Assembly (NCBI GenBank): GCA_016808115.1
Contig: JAEQBH010004654.1
Span: 310,001-374,000, forward strand
From: Tetrastigma voinierianum
Lineage: Eukaryota; Streptophyta; Magnoliopsida; Vitales; Vitaceae
Direction of reading: 5' to 3'
DNA: 64,000 nucleotides
Position numbers and translations under genes: made by a program. Of this stretch, positions 1-12,274 are shown one piece after another. The notes below the pieces were generated by a model. That model had not been told where the DNA came from. It searched no databases and saw only the letters and a program-made list of their open reading frames with translations. The stretch's first letter is position 1. Each line of letters begins with the position of its first letter.

Positions 1-819
1 TAAAAATTGGCTACTCGATTTGTTTCTGTAGAGTTACAAAATGGTAAGAGTGGCTTATATAGGCCACCTAATGTGAAAAATACCATAAAGCCTAACAATT
101 TGGCTAATTTTAGGGACAAGAGAGTAATATACCAAAATTGAAGTCGGTTGCATTAATTACAAAAACATGACAAGGCAGTAAATTTCGCTAAGGCAGAACA
201 ATTTCGCTAGGCAGCGAAAATTTCGCTAGCTAGCGAAATCACCAAGAGATAGCGAAAATAGGAAATTTCGCTAGGCAGTGGTGATTTCGCTAGCTAGCGA
301 AGGTATGGCTCATGAGGTATGTGATAGTGAAAACATGAAATTTATTAGGAACGAGTGTCCTGGCGAAACCAGTGTCACAGCGAAAATTAGTAATTTTAAG
401 CTGGGTTTACTTGAATTTTCGCTAAGGTTACGAAATTTTTCGCAATCAATGAAATTTCGCAATCTTAATGAAAATTCACAGGATTTGCTGATCTTCTTTG
501 CGTACTTCACATCCTCTCATCGATTTCCATCGCTTTGCCTTCATTCTTTCTTTGATTTTGTAGTGATTGATGGGCGACAATTGGGATCGATCTTAGTGAT
601 TCATCATTTGACTCGATATTGAACTCCCAAAGTGCGCAAAACATAAAACAACCAAAATAACCTCTACTTAGGCATAAGTGATACTAAGAAGACTTAAACA
701 CTTTAATTGGCATAAATGACATGATTAGTGCGCAAAAAGCACTCAAAACCTATCTAATATAGGGTTCAAAATAGCACTTTTTGGGTACTAATCAAGCACT
801 AATGAATTTACACATACAA
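1..819. other. unassigned AT-rich flank, possibly LTR-derived
   Basis: No gene is recognised. The left half carries the TTCGCTA motif cluster listed separately. The right half has repeated short phrases around GTGCGCAAAA and AGCACTTTTT that look like retrotransposon LTR or UTR sequence, but I cannot name the family. The last five bases before element A (TACAA, 815-819) look like one copy of its target site duplication. Confidence 0.4.
172..475. repeat. cluster of TTCGCTA/TAGCGAA motifs with two palindromes
   Basis: The heptamer TTCGCTA or its complement recurs about ten times in 300 bases. Two copies fuse into palindromes: a perfect 20-base one at 220-239 (ATTTCGCTAGCTAGCGAAAT) and a 16-base one at 286-301 (TTCGCTAGCTAGCGAA). 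Imperfect inverted copies lie at 201-221 and 420-475. The function is unknown; it could be a protein-binding cluster or the folded end of an unknown repeat. Confidence 0.7.
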
Positions 820-2668
820 TGTGACGCCCCAAAATCGAGGTGTCCGTTGAAAATCTGTCAACCTGCGGAATAGTCGTGAATGTCGGGTTACCTGACACCA
901 CTCATGAAAATCGGGCAGAGTCTCCTTTGTACGGGGAGCTCTACCCAAAGTGCAAAACCTGTCCCAATAATCAGCAATGACCACACAGGGTCCAAATGCG
1001 AGTAAAATAATGGCCACTTAGGCCCCTGCATTAATACTCACAAGTGCATCAACTATATACAATGGTTCAAGAGTTAATAAATCACTCTTAACTCAACATA
1101 TATTAAAATTACAATATTCTAATACATGTTATACAACAGCAGCCAAAGCCCTGAAGTCGACTTTCTTCTCAACTGACCTCCTAGTAGGTACCGCCTTCCC
1201 GATTGCTCCCTGTACCTAAAATGGTGATCCCTCGACAGAGTGAGTAAAACCCGATGAGATAATTTTCCTACATGGGTTACTCCGCTAAATTGCACATGCA
1301 TGGAGAGAACAATCACATTCAAGCAATTTCATGAACCTACTCGAGATATGCATGGCCAGATCCGTGTCTCGAGTCCTCACCCAGAGCTCCTCACATATGC
1401 CTAAGCCCAGAATCTGAGGTAAAATCCACAGTTTTTCAAAACAAAAGCTTTTGTTCTCGAAAACTACGCTCTAGAATTTCGGTAAAAATATTGAACTACC
1501 CTCAGCGAATTCTTTGGATATTTCTCACAAGAAAGCAGTCATGGTCTTCATTCAAAGTGATCACATTTGGACAACTCTCAAGGCAATTCTTGAAATCTTA
1601 GTCAAAATTCCTTTTACAAACATTTTTCGTTTTGTTTCATTTCATGTCGTAAACCCACTCCCTAATATTTTAGGGTGCCCGGTGCATATGGAATCTGTGG
1701 CCTTGATTCAATACATTCCTTTAATATATTCACATGCATATATATTAACATAATTAAATCACATAAAACATGTTATACCAAATTCACAATCAATTACACA
1801 AGAATTAGCTCATTTGAATTTGAATTAACAAACATAGGCAATTCATTTTGAATCGCTCCGGCCAAACGTTTCACGCTAAAGATTTCTTGTCACTATTCAT
1901 ATGAACAGTGAAATCCTCAGATTCTTTGTTCCGCGACCACACAAATAAGGAATTTTTCTCCACTCGATTCAAGCTTTTGGTCAATTTGCGGCTAAAACAA
2001 GCCTCGAAAGTTCCTAACCATTTACATGACTCTTAGCGAATATTAACACAAGTAGGAAAGATCCCTACCTCTTGGGTTGTCGAACTCCACCTGGCCGGTG
2101 CCTGTCTTAGCCCTCGTAAGCGTAGAGCAGAGCTTTACTTCTTGCTCGTCGAGAGCGGCGGTTCGATTGATCGAAATCTAGAGAGAAGGTGCTCTCTGCT
2201 AAAACCTCGAATTCCATCCCCTTTGCCTCACCTCCCGGCTGATATCGTTTTTGTGCTTCAAATTGGGGAAGAAAGCTATTCACCAATTTTGTCTTATTAT
2301 CATTTACAATTCCTTTAATTCCCATCATGTCCCTTATTCTAGATTTTTGACACTTGACACTATCTAGGCCTTCCATTTCCATCATCTCTCTAATCTTGCA
2401 ACATGTGTCACAAGCGTATATGTAATAGGTGACTTTTGTCACATCACATGTCTCTCAACCTGCTTTACGCCATTCCAACACTTGTGTTTCTAAAACGTGA
2501 AATTCGTAACGTTCTAATTCACGAAATTCTGACGTGGTTAGATTTCAGCAAGCACTTACCCAACGGTGAAGTCCGTTTCGTCATTCAAGATCTATAAAAA
2601 TTTTGGGTTTTGATCCAAATTATGATTTTTCCATTTTTCAGAAAATTGGAATTTTCTCGGGTCTTACA
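820..2668 (-). repeat. 3' LTR of element A
   Basis: The LTR is about 1.85 kb, with TG...CA ends (TGTGACGCCCC at 820 on the plus strand; minus-strand start TGTAAGACCCGAG at 2668). Orientation is set by the polypurine tract immediately right of it. Its 2258-2668 part matches the truncated 5' LTR at 11877-12274 closely (shared phrase around CACCAATTTTGTC). Its left end also resembles the LTR ends at 4122, 58730 and, inverted, 63474, so these form a related LTR group. Confidence 0.85.
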
Positions 2669-2682
2669 TTCTCCCCTCCTTA
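2669..2682 (-). other. polypurine tract of element A
   Basis: On the minus strand the sequence reads TAAGGAGGGGAGAA directly before the LTR start TGTAAGACC. The polypurine tract primes plus-strand DNA synthesis in LTR elements. Just upstream on the minus strand lies the usual Gypsy pol end, a phrase around GACGAAATTCC. Confidence 0.8.
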
Positions 2683-2689
2683 AAAGGAA

Positions 2690-4121
2690 TTTCGTCCCGA
2701 AATTCTGGACAATCATAACAATTCTCATGCATATGCAAAGTGCACTACACCATGCATGTAAACTAGTCTTTTAAGTATTAAACGACTAAACCACATACCT
2801 TCATCCCTAAACAAGAAGGGATAGGTGGCCTCCCGTGATTGTCCCCGCGCCCCACGTCGACTCTTCCACCCACCTGCCGCCAGCACCCTCACTACCTCAC
2901 CTACTTAAGGTCGCAAAACCCGATCCCGCCATCCACAATGCACACCGTCTCCTCGAAGGTCCCATCCGTGTCAACCTTTAATCTCTCCCAAATCCAATTA
3001 CATGAGCCGATCCGGAGGTACCAAGCATGAGACGTGAAATACCCGTGGACACCGACATGCCGGGCGCAGCTTCAACCGGCACGCTACTGCCTACCTTCCG
3101 AGTATCCTAAGGGCCCAATGAACCTCGACATAACTTCCCCTCGCTGTCGAATCGACCACCTCTATTGGGCATCACCTTCAAGATGATCTCCAACCTCGAA
3201 CTCTACTCGTCGACGTCAGACAGATAAATTCTTCTCTCACGGCTGAAATGAGAAGGCGCTTATTGTATCAGCCACCTCTTCTCGCAGGTGTCTCTAATCG
3301 CATCGTGACCCGCGATGGAGATCTCTCCCACTGGGTTCAACATATCTGATCTCGTGACACCTCCCATATAACGCCTTATGGTGCCATCGTATACCACCGA
3401 TAATTGTTGTCAGAGGCGACTCCACTAAGGGCAAATGCTCTTCCCAGCCTACCCTTATGATCCGTGGATCGATGCTCGCAGCATGTCCTCTAACACCCGT
3501 ATTGTCCCCCGCACGACCATCCGTCTGCGGGGTGGAAAGTCAGACTCATGGTCATCCGTGGTGCTCCATAGCCTGAAACTCTTCCAAAAGTGCGATGTAA
3601 ACCTCGGGTCTCTATCCGACACTATGGATAATCGGTACTCCATGTACTGACCATCTCTAATATACAACCTGAGAATCTCTCCACGTGAAGGTTATTCGCA
3701 CAAATGAAAAATGTGCTTCGACTTCGTGAGCCTGGGCCCACTATTACCCATATCGCATCATGTCTCGTGGTGTTCGTGGGCGGGTCAATTCCATCGTGAT
3801 TTATTCACCAGCCATCACGGCTGAAAGCAGCCCCGCCGGGCTCGCGCTCGGGCCTTTAACCTACCACATGAGAGATCGCCGCACAAAGTCTCCCTACGTA
3901 TGTCTCTTCATCCCGCCTCCGCAGTACCGACGACGAAGATCCCGACATCTTCGCACCTGGATGCACCACAAATCGAGCAATGAAACTCCCCGGTGATCTC
4001 CTCTCAAACAATCAATGGGAACCACTACCCGCCCTTCTATAAATTAAGACTACCATCTACGTGAATGGTCCAAATTTCGCCACTTGTGTACCTAATTTGC
4101 ATTCGATCCCGATGGACACTA
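2690..4121 (-). pseudogene. element A integrase and C-terminal pol remnant
   Basis: This is the distal half of a Ty3/Gypsy polyprotein in several minus-strand frames. From right to left one sees the zinc-binding N-terminal region (phrase FVVHPG near 3.95 kb), the catalytic core with SIVSDRDPRFTSHFWKSF (about 3.56-3.65 kb, holding one of the D residues of the DDE triad), a degraded VLEDMLRA helix, and near 3.0 kb a degenerate version of the usual C-terminal phrases (HVSMLRKY, TFEETP). The phrases sit in different frames with several stops, so no intact integrase could be made. The reading is cut at 4121 by an LTR. Confidence 0.8.
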
Positions 4122-6086
4122 TGTGACGCCCCCCAAAACCCGGGGTCCGTTGACTAATTCACAACCCCGCGGAATACAAGTGGATGTCGAGTCATCCGAC
4201 GCCACCTTAAAATCTAGCGAGTCTCCTTTGTATGGGGAGCTCTCTAAGAAATGAAACACCCGCATGAAACCTTTCCCAAGCAGCCTAATATAAACCACAA
4301 TGATACAACAGTGGATAAAAATCCATTTCTTGGGGCCCATACTACAATATCCATAAAAAACATATCAACTATATCCCATAGTTCTAAGAGCAGAAGTGAA
4401 TTACTCTTATACAACAACATATACCAAAATTCAGGCTCAACATGGAAAACTCTCCATCAAAGCCACACCCGCTTCTAATCCTCTACTCAGATCGAAGCCG
4501 TCCCTCGCACGCTCCCCTCAGACCAAAAAATAAAAAGGGGGTCCCATGACTCGTAGGAGAATTCCTAAATGGGCTACTCACCACCTAAGTGCGCTAACAG
4601 CCTGGGTAAACACACATTCAAGAAATGCACGATCCTACTCAACGCTTCACGACCGACCTGCATCCCAAGTCCTCACCGACTCTCTCACCCTCGCCAAGCT
4701 TCCTCAGATGAGAATTATTTTATTAATGGACAACCTCTCCATGTATATATATCAATGGGCCGTCTGATTGATATATTACTTGCTCAGGACTACTCCTCCG
4801 ATGAATATCAATTGGGCCGCTCCCGACGATTGATAATATTATTTGTTTTGTGATTCACCATAATTAACATTTTAGATCACCCTCAACCATTTTCTAGACT
4901 CATCTCACATGCACTATCTCCTATAACTTAGATCAGCCAGTACTGGAATGCATGTATGCCACCTAATACAGCCTAATCATTAATGCAAATATATAAACAT
5001 AATATACCGCATAAAAATTAAATCACACAAAACATGTTAGGTGATTATCATTTCAAACATCAATTTTACTTACTTGAAGCAACAGTAAACACAAGTAATT
5101 CGATTCAATGACAACTAAACACATAAATTACAAAATATTTCTTAGAATGACTGCCCTGGGAATAGTGTCCTGCTACTATTCCCGAAAAATCAATAATCAA
5201 TCCGCTCACCTTGTGAACCCAAGAATCCACGGTCATTCCTACCCAATGCATACCAAGCAACCATTCAATACACAAATCAACATCACAACCTACACCTGTA
5301 AACAGCCTGATACCACGAACCGTGACGTTAAACGGCCTCTCAAAAGTTTCTAAAAATTACTAATAATTCTAGTCCCATGTTTTCGGACCGATCAACCGTC
5401 TCAAGGCCTATTCAACCGGTAAAACATTGGGTGAAACATTTAAATGGGGAGTAAACTCAAGTAGGAGAAAATCATACCTCACAGTTTAAAGAAACTCCCG
5501 ATCCTCGGAGTCCACGCGTAGCTCCGCCTCCGCGTAGAACCTTTTCCTTCGCTCAAGACCGCCGAATTATTGATCTGTGTAAATCTAGAGAGAAGTGCTC
5601 TCTTTCTCTAAAATCCTCTCAAACAAAGGCCACTACATCTCCAAATCTCGTTCCACGTTTTTTGCTGTCTTTGGGTTTGGGCGAGGTATTTAATTATTTC
5701 CTATTTTGTCACTTATGGATTCGAAAATCAAATTTAAAATGACCACTATGTCCCTTCATTACCCATTTGATATTCAGACTATCTCGCCAGTCCATTTTCA
5801 TCATTTCTCTACCTATACCTACTATGTACATGAGTATGCTGCATGGTAATTTTCATCGGGAATTTATTTTACGACACTCAAACGATGCCTCGAAAAACGT
5901 GCCGACTCGATCAAGTTCCCTGAATATTACAAAATTTTACGTGCTAACTAGATTTCGAGATCTATCCCACGGAAACTTACTGGTCATCCAAGATCTAGAA
6001 AATTACTTAAGGATTTTTAACCGAATTACAATTTTGTAATCGAAATTACGATTCGCCTTATTCCATAAACTGAATTTCTATCTACA
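4122..6086 (-). repeat. LTR, minus orientation, inserted in element A
   Basis: It starts TGTGACGCCCCCC on the plus strand, like the element A LTR, and ends CTACA at 6086. It shares the run from the GGTCCGTTGA phrase to the CTCCTTTGTATGGGGAG phrase with the LTR at 820. A CTAGAGAGAAG stretch near 5.59 kb matches the start of the transcribed region in the A LTR (about 2.18 kb). No primer-binding site adjoins it on the left, so it is a solo LTR or a fragment. It interrupts the integrase reading. Confidence 0.65.
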
Positions 6087-9000
6087 ACCTTCGCTGGGCC
6101 CCGCCCTGGGGGACTCGATCCGGGGAAACCCAACCCGATTGAATGTTATACGTAGTTTTTGGAACCATTAGAGGTCCAATGAGGAAACGAGGGTAGATTT
6201 AATCAGAACGCCCTGACCGCCATTCGATACGGCGGGAATTTTCAAAATTGTAACCGAATGCCCCTGGGCGGAATGATTTTTCTTATTATATCCGAATGGA
6301 GGTTGCAAAGGAATTTGTAAGAAATTTCCAGCTTCCTATGACTTTGAACCCATATTTAGAAGAGAATAGAGATTTAAGTGAATGATTCTAATCGGTAAAT
6401 GGGTCGCTGAAATTTTTCGAAATTGGGCCGAAATATGAAATGTCCAGAATATATCATAAAGACTAACGAATCGAAATAAAGTGAAACGGAGTCCGTTTGG
6501 ATAGTTTCCAAGCGATCCGAACGTAATTCTACAACACGCTTATCAGTCCGAATTACCGATTTTAATGATTTTAACCGATTTCTCGCATTTTTGAGACCAA
6601 ATTCACTGTGGAAGGATTTAGTTAGAATATTTTATGTTCAAATTTAAATATAGACGATCATAGAATATTTTTATTATATAATCGATATAAAACAAATAAA
6701 GGCTAAACTGAGATAAAATCAAGAATTAGATATTAATTGCATAAAATGATCCAAATCTTCTTAATGGCTAAGTTATGATTTAAATAATGGTAAATGACTT
6801 GGTCTCATAAAATGGACCCATGAGAGGCTTGGATTAAAGGGTAATCAAATTTATTAATAAACCAATTGAATTCTTTTCGACTTATGGTAATTTTGGAAAG
6901 TTGGAATTTAAAAGGTAATTAGGGATTTAAGTCTCCAACAGAGGAGATCGCCTTCCTCCCCTTCTTACAGAGAATAGAGAAGGAGAGAAAGGAGAAAAGA
7001 GAGAAAAGAAAGGGAAAGGAGAAGAGGAAGCAGAAAACAATGAAACCCAAGTTAGAGGTGAGTTTTCTTTGTTTTTCAAGCTTTCAAGTGATCTTCAAGT
7101 GGTAATATGAGAGGAGCCAAAGAAACTCAAGAAAACAAGTAAGTTTTCATGTAGGAAAGTTAGGTTGATGTTTTCATGTTTAATGTCTAAATTCTGGTAT
7201 GGATACAATTGATGGCATGTTATTTAATGGGTGCTGAATTTAATATCAATTGAGAGCGCTTTTCTTTTTTCTTTCTTTTTTATTGCCAGTGGTTTTATAA
7301 TTCAAGTGAGTAAGGGCTTAGGTTTGATAGTGAGCTCAGGTGTTATGTTGAAATGGGTATAATGCATCGATTTAAGTAGTTTAGAGGAAAGAAAAAATGA
7401 AAGAGAGTCACATTTTGGTCAATTTTTGGGCAGCGCCTCGGTACAGGAAATGTCCTGCTTTCGTTTGAAGACTGCTTTTTGGTATTTTGGCCATAACTTG
7501 CTCAATTTGATCCGACGGAGGATTTAAGTGGCTACAAATAGACTTCTACAGAACAAAAATTAAGAATAAGGTATCGCTAAATTCTGATCCTATGGCCTAA
7601 AATTTACTCCAAAGTAGGACCATATAAAGCCTAATGCCCGTTCTCGGTACAGGAAATGCTTTGTTTTCCGAAACACCAGTTTTCATATATTTTTACCATA
7701 ACTTGCTCATTTCTTATCCGATTTGAGTGATTCAAAATTCTGGGTAAAATAGACTTCCTAGGGAAAAAATTATTCTGAAGGAAGTTTATGCAAATTTAAT
7801 CCCAAAGTGCCCAGAAAATGTTTCAAAGTGGAGTTTATGTAGATTCTGTTCTGCTAAACTGAGTCATCCGTCAGGCAGATTGTGTTATGTGGTTGAGGGC
7901 TTTAGAGAAGGAATTTTAAACTGAAAATTTAAAGAGATGTCATTGGATATATAAAGGACTGATCTGGAGAGTTTCATAAATTTTGAAGACCGTTTGAAAA
8001 ATTTTGGGGTCAAAAAGTCTATAGAGTATTGTTGGAAAGAGGTTGGCCAAAATGAATGAGTGCCTTAGTGCTTAAGGGTACTTGTTCATTTGGCTTTAAA
8101 ATGAATGTGTATGGTGGATTAAAAATGGAAGTTATGATAATGTATAGTTGTGGTTTTCTGAAAGGTGGAAAGATCAATGGACGGAAACTGAATTGGACGG
8201 AAGCAAGCGGGATTGAGCGGTGAACCGTGAGTGAAAATGATTTTTGAAATTGAGTTTCACAAGTGAATGATTTAATGTTAAACTGAAAGTTTAATGGAAA
8301 TGTTTCATCACCAATATATATTTATATGTATATATGAAATATGTATGCATATGTTAAGGTATTATGAAAGTTTAAAAATGTAAAGAATGCATTTGTGTTT
8401 AATGATAAAGTAAAGGATTTAAATGATTTATAAATGTATTTGAAGAAATGTTTTACCTGTTAAGCACTTAAACCCCTACGATCAAGTATGACCGAGACCT
8501 ACGAGTAATTTTAAGCGTGTAAGGGATTTAGATGCAGTTATAGGCACAACCGAGGGAGGAAATAGGTGCTCAGAGTAACATCTCACACGTTATAAAGTGC
8601 TATGACTGAACCCCATGCAAAGCGTGAGTTTCCCGCAATGTAGTGGTTATGACCTGAATGCTGACCGTCCCTCACCAAGTAGTACCTTAAACTGCTCTGT
8701 GTTTATTCCCGGGTTCCATCAAAGAAAGAAAGAAGGAAATAAAAGAAAGTTTGAGGTATAAAATGTTTAAGGTATAAATTGATTTTAAATACTATAAGTA
8801 TTTATTATAAAGAAAGAAAGAAAGCTTGAGGTATAAATGTTTAAGGCATAAATTGATTTAAAATATAAGATTTATTATAAAGAAAGAAAGAAAAAGTTTG
8901 AGGTATAAATGTTTAAGGTATAAACCGATTTAATTGTATAAGTATTTATTGCTTTGATATATACCGAAAGGTTATTTTGATGAAAATGTACACTCACCGG

Positions 9001-9673
9001 GCTCCTTTAGGCTCATTCTTTCCCTCTATGTTTCAAAAAACATTTTCGGGACCCGAGATAGGGGTGCATGTGCAGAGCGTCCTGGTGTGAGTCGAGCCAT
9101 CATGAGACGACACCTGGATTTCATTGTATATAATTTTCCATATCAGATATGCTGAATATTTTGTTATGGATATATGTATATGTATAAAGTTGAAAGGAAC
9201 TACGTGGGCTTTGATCCCTATGGACGAGGTACGTAGGCTGCCTAGCTAAGTCCCATTCAAGCCCAAAATGTTTTGATAAAAATGTGCATGGAATTTAAGA
9301 GGGTTTGAATGTTTTGATGATTTGAAGTAAAACAAATGTATATGTATGTATATTGTGTTGATTGGGTTGTGGACTCAGAAGTCCTAATATGGAAGTATAA
9401 AATTGAAGTTTATAAGTGTTTTTAAATGCTTTTATCGTTTGTAAATTTGGGAAAGTCCAAAGCCAGAGGAAACTCGCCAATTTTTCTGAAAATCCAAGTG
9501 TTTGAAAAACAAAAGAAAAGAAAAGAAAAAAATTTATCACTAGCTCCGCATTATTTCTAAATATATGTTAAGGATTGTAAAGGGGTTCGCCTCCATGGAT
9601 TTTATTCGACCTTTAAGGAAAAGTTTCTATATCCATCGGAGTGCCTGAGGTCCTCTCGGTTCATGAGGCGTAA
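6087..9673 (+). repeat. long Gypsy-type LTR or LTR fragment, plus orientation
   Basis: The stretch has the texture of a long Ty3/Gypsy LTR read on the plus strand: a GGGCCCCGCCCTGGGGG start region (about 6.1 kb), a purine-rich GAGAAAGGAG run (6960-7040) typical of the early transcript, two related phrases CATAACTTGCTC at about 7.49 and 7.69 kb, a CACTCACCGGGCT and CGTCCTGGTGTGAGTC block (about 9.0-9.1 kb), and an end near GGTTCATGAGGCG (9.67 kb). It stands head to head with the minus LTR at 4122-6086. Exact borders and target duplication are not resolved. No coding region is seen. Confidence 0.55.
8735..8955 (+). repeat. three-copy tandem repeat, about 70-bp unit
   Basis: Three successive copies of an AAAGAAAG run followed by TTGAGGTATAAA, TGTTTAAGG and TATAAATTGATTT occur, each ending in a TATTTATTATAAAG phrase. 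The copies differ by small indels. The array lies inside the plus-oriented LTR. Confidence 0.8.
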
Positions 9674-9960
9674 TCCGGTCGGATCCTTCACGATCACTGG
9701 CCAACAGAGACGTGTAGCTACTAAACTTCCCTAACGCACCTTGAGCTCAAGCCACACTTAACCCAAACTCCGTCCTACGCCCCCCGAGCATCCGCCACTC
9801 CCGGGAAGTTATACTAGCTAATGCTCCTCGTGACTTCCGACTGAGTGCATCAGCCACCACATTTTCCTTACCAGGATGGTAATGCAAAGTGAAGTCATAT
9901 TCCTCCAGATACTCTATCCATCTACGTTGCCTCATGTTGAGGTCCCGTCGTTGAAAATGA
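9674..9960 (-). pseudogene. element A RNase H C-terminal remnant
   Basis: The minus-strand translation at 9747-9935 contains RRWIEYLEEYDFTLHYHPGK followed by ENVVADALSRKS, the hallmark end of Ty3/Gypsy RNase H and the linker to integrase. RNase H degrades the RNA of the RNA-DNA hybrid during reverse transcription. The linker continues to about 9.67 kb before the plus-oriented LTR begins. It is a fragment only; the catalytic part is not preserved in one frame. Confidence 0.85.
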
Positions 9961-11060
9961 GCTTCGGGACTTACGGTTCAAGACACCCTCGAATCAAGCC
10001 ACCAAATAAATAGTGGTGCCAACCTTGGCAGATTTACTACCACTAACCCATGTCGGTGTGGGGTAATTCTCGTCATGACTAATCGATCAACTGCAAGTTA
10101 CCACTTCCTGGGATCGTATCAAAACACATCCCAATCCTACCGAGGCATCATATAATACATTGTGTACTGCCCCCCCGTCCCGTCCGACTTGTCAAGATGT
10201 GAGTTGAAGTAAGTCTCCTCTTTCAACTCCTGAATGCCTCCGCATCGGTCATCCTAATCAAACTTGACCTCCTTCCGGCCGACTCACTATAGGTGCCGCA
10301 ATTCGGTAGAAATCTCAATGAATTTCCGCAAGACCCTCGTCAATCCCAAGAAACTACATTCAAGACCGACGGCCTTTCCCAACCATCATGGGCCTACCTT
10401 TCTCGTGGTCTACTGACACGCTTCGAGCGCTACACTACGTGTCCCTAAAATCTCACCTCGCAAGCCAAACTCGCACTTATCGAACTTAGCATGCCTGATG
10501 GTCTCTCAACAACTCCAGAAACAATCCTCAAATGATACTCATGCCCCCACTCCGACCGAGTATCAAATGTCATCCACGAAGACTACGCAAACTGATCTAG
10601 ATAGGGTTGAAATACCCTATGCATGAGGTCCATGAATGCCGCGCGATTCGCATCCGCAGGAACATCGAACCCGTGCCCATAACACATCCTAAACGCCGCT
10701 CTTGTGGATATCTGCCTCCCTAACCCTCGCGATGGTAACCATATGGCGTCTATCTTGGAGTAGACTCACGCCCTCTCAACCGATCAAACAAATCATCAAT
10801 CTCTGCAATGGGTACCGATTCGACATCGTAACCCCGTTCAACCGCCGTAATCAATATAATCGAAGGGTCTAAATTCTTCTTCACGTAAATAACCGAGCGC
10901 CCATGGGCGGCGCTCTGGCCTAATGAACCCTTGTCACAGTTTGTAAATTGACTTTGTCTGACCAACCGATGCCATCCTACTGGAGTCAGAGTGAAGGGTT
11001 AATGTGGTGCAACTCGACACCGCCTGCAACCCTGCCGTAGGCAATCCCGTGAGCTCATCC
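9961..11060 (-). pseudogene. element A reverse transcriptase remnant
   Basis: Minus-strand translations show RT pieces in order: a degraded VKKK-like stretch leading to AEIDDLFDRLRG (10750-10900), AAFMDLMHRVFQPYLDQF (about 10.60-10.66 kb), and directly after it VVFVDD in a shifted frame (about 10.57 kb), the aspartates of the catalytic centre. The fixed spacing of these blocks supports the call. Stops and shifts separate every block. The first part, 9961-10500, is heavily decayed and holds the connection region. Confidence 0.75.
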
Positions 11061-11480
11061 TAAAAACATCCTCATACTCGCAAACTACCGAGGTGTATTT
11101 CCAAGTCCGGCCACCGTCTCTCAAGGTGGCTTACTTCAGCCAACCCGCCAACCGCCTCGGCCACCGGACTCAATCGCCAGCAAATATCATGCTTTGGCCC
11201 TCTGAATACAACACGAAATTGCCCGCGCAGGTGCGGTAACCTCCCACGCCACAATCGATAACGCACTCCGGTGAAGTCGTCACCAATCCATCCCAGACAC
11301 GCTGAACTCGACATGTCCACGATCCTAAGATCCACCAGGAGTCCCAGGATCTCTAACTCGCAACCACGACATATCATCCCTATTCTCGCCCTAATCCCTA
11401 GGGGAGAACTCACATACAAGGGCTCCTCTAAGGCCTCAACCTCTAAGCCCAACTCTATCACTGTCATCGTCCCCTGCTTC
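11061..11480 (-). pseudogene. element A retropepsin-like protease remnant
   Basis: The minus-strand reading at 11200-11467 resembles the Gypsy aspartic protease region: VIELGLEVEALEEPLYVSSP, then CRGCELEI, then DLRIVDMS, the block before the usual ILGMDWL motif. The last motif is damaged (read as CLGWIGDDF). The protease would normally cut Gag-Pol into mature parts. The active-site DSGAT block is not visible. Confidence 0.7.
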
Positions 11481-11876
11481 AGCTCTAGGAACTCCTAAGC
11501 TTCGATGACGAGCAAAGAACCGGAAAAATACTTACCATGAAAAGATCATGGAATGTCAAGTCGGTTTGCCTCTAGGTCTCTAGAGGTCTTTGCCCAGTTC
11601 CACCATACTTGGGCCTCACCCTCTAGCTAGAAAGCAGTTAGTCTAATCCTGGTCGTGTCAGAGGTAATCTCCATAGCCTCCAACACCTTCTCGACCTGGA
11701 TGAACCAATGGTCAGCCACCACCGGATCTCCTCCCCAGGAATGTTCCGAGGATGATGTGCCCAAACCATCAGAGGTTACTCCTGACCTCCCTGCACCTCG
11801 CCTCAGACCGGCCCCGTGTAATAGCAACAACTTAACTCTACAACCTCTGCACTCGCCGTTTTTTGTGCTTTCCATA
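11481..11876 (-). pseudogene. element A gag remnant
   Basis: The minus-strand translation contains GGDPVVADHWFIQVEKVLEA followed by MEITSDTTRIRLTAF, a classic Retrotrans_gag N-terminal block, continuing in another frame into a QVWWNWAKTS-like phrase near 11.6 kb. Gag forms the particle shell. Only part of gag remains, and it is joined directly to a truncated LTR at 11877, which points to a deletion of the leader and the rest of the 5' LTR. Confidence 0.8.
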
Positions 11877-12274
11877 AATTGGGAAGAAAGCTATTCACCA
11901 ATTTTGTCTTATTATCATTTACAATTCCTTTAATTCATATCATGTCCCTTCTTCTAGATTTTTGACACTTCGCACAATCTAGGCCTTCCATTTCCATCAT
12001 CTCTATCTGCAGAGAACATGTGTCAGCAAGAAAGATATGTATTGTGCGACTTCATTACATCACATGCTTCCTTCTAAACTCTTTACTTACACCTACACCG
12101 GTACTTAAAAAATGCGGAAATTTCTGATTGTTCTGACCATCGCAGTAGCGAGATTTCCGTGAGACGATTCCAACATAAAATGCTTCATTATTCGAGATCA
12201 GAAAATTTCGGGTTTTGACCGAAATTACGATTTTGCCCTTTTTCTAAAAATTGGAATTTTCTCTTTGGCCTACA
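11877..12274 (-). repeat. truncated 5' LTR of element A
   Basis: These about 400 bases match 2258-2668 of the 3' LTR and end CCTACA at 12274. Only the outer (U3) part survives; the inner part and the primer-binding site are missing. TACAC directly after it is the partner of TACAA before 820. Confidence 0.8.

Larger units (their letters stand above)
820..12274 (-). mobile_element. element A: Ty3/Gypsy LTR retrotransposon, decayed and interrupted
   Basis: The element reads right to left: partial 5' LTR (11877-12274), gag, protease, RT, RNase H, then after a 5.5-kb interruption (4122-9673) the integrase, polypurine tract and 3' LTR (820-2668). Flanking 5-mers are TACAA on the left and TACAC on the right, a 4/5 match consistent with one insertion. 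All coding parts contain frameshifts and stops, so it cannot be autonomous. Pol order RT-RNase H-INT is diagnostic of Ty3/Gypsy; the C-terminal region resembles Tekay/Del-type chromoviruses, which is an inference. Confidence 0.85.

Noticed and set aside
310..622. Overlapping open frames on both strands
   Set aside because: Their content reflects the TTCGCTA/TAGCGAA repeats; no known family.
9538..9542. CACTA as a target duplication partner of CACTA at 4117-4121
   Set aside because: The LTR wording continues to about 9.67 kb and the bases before 9538 do not form a CA end, so the match is probably chance.
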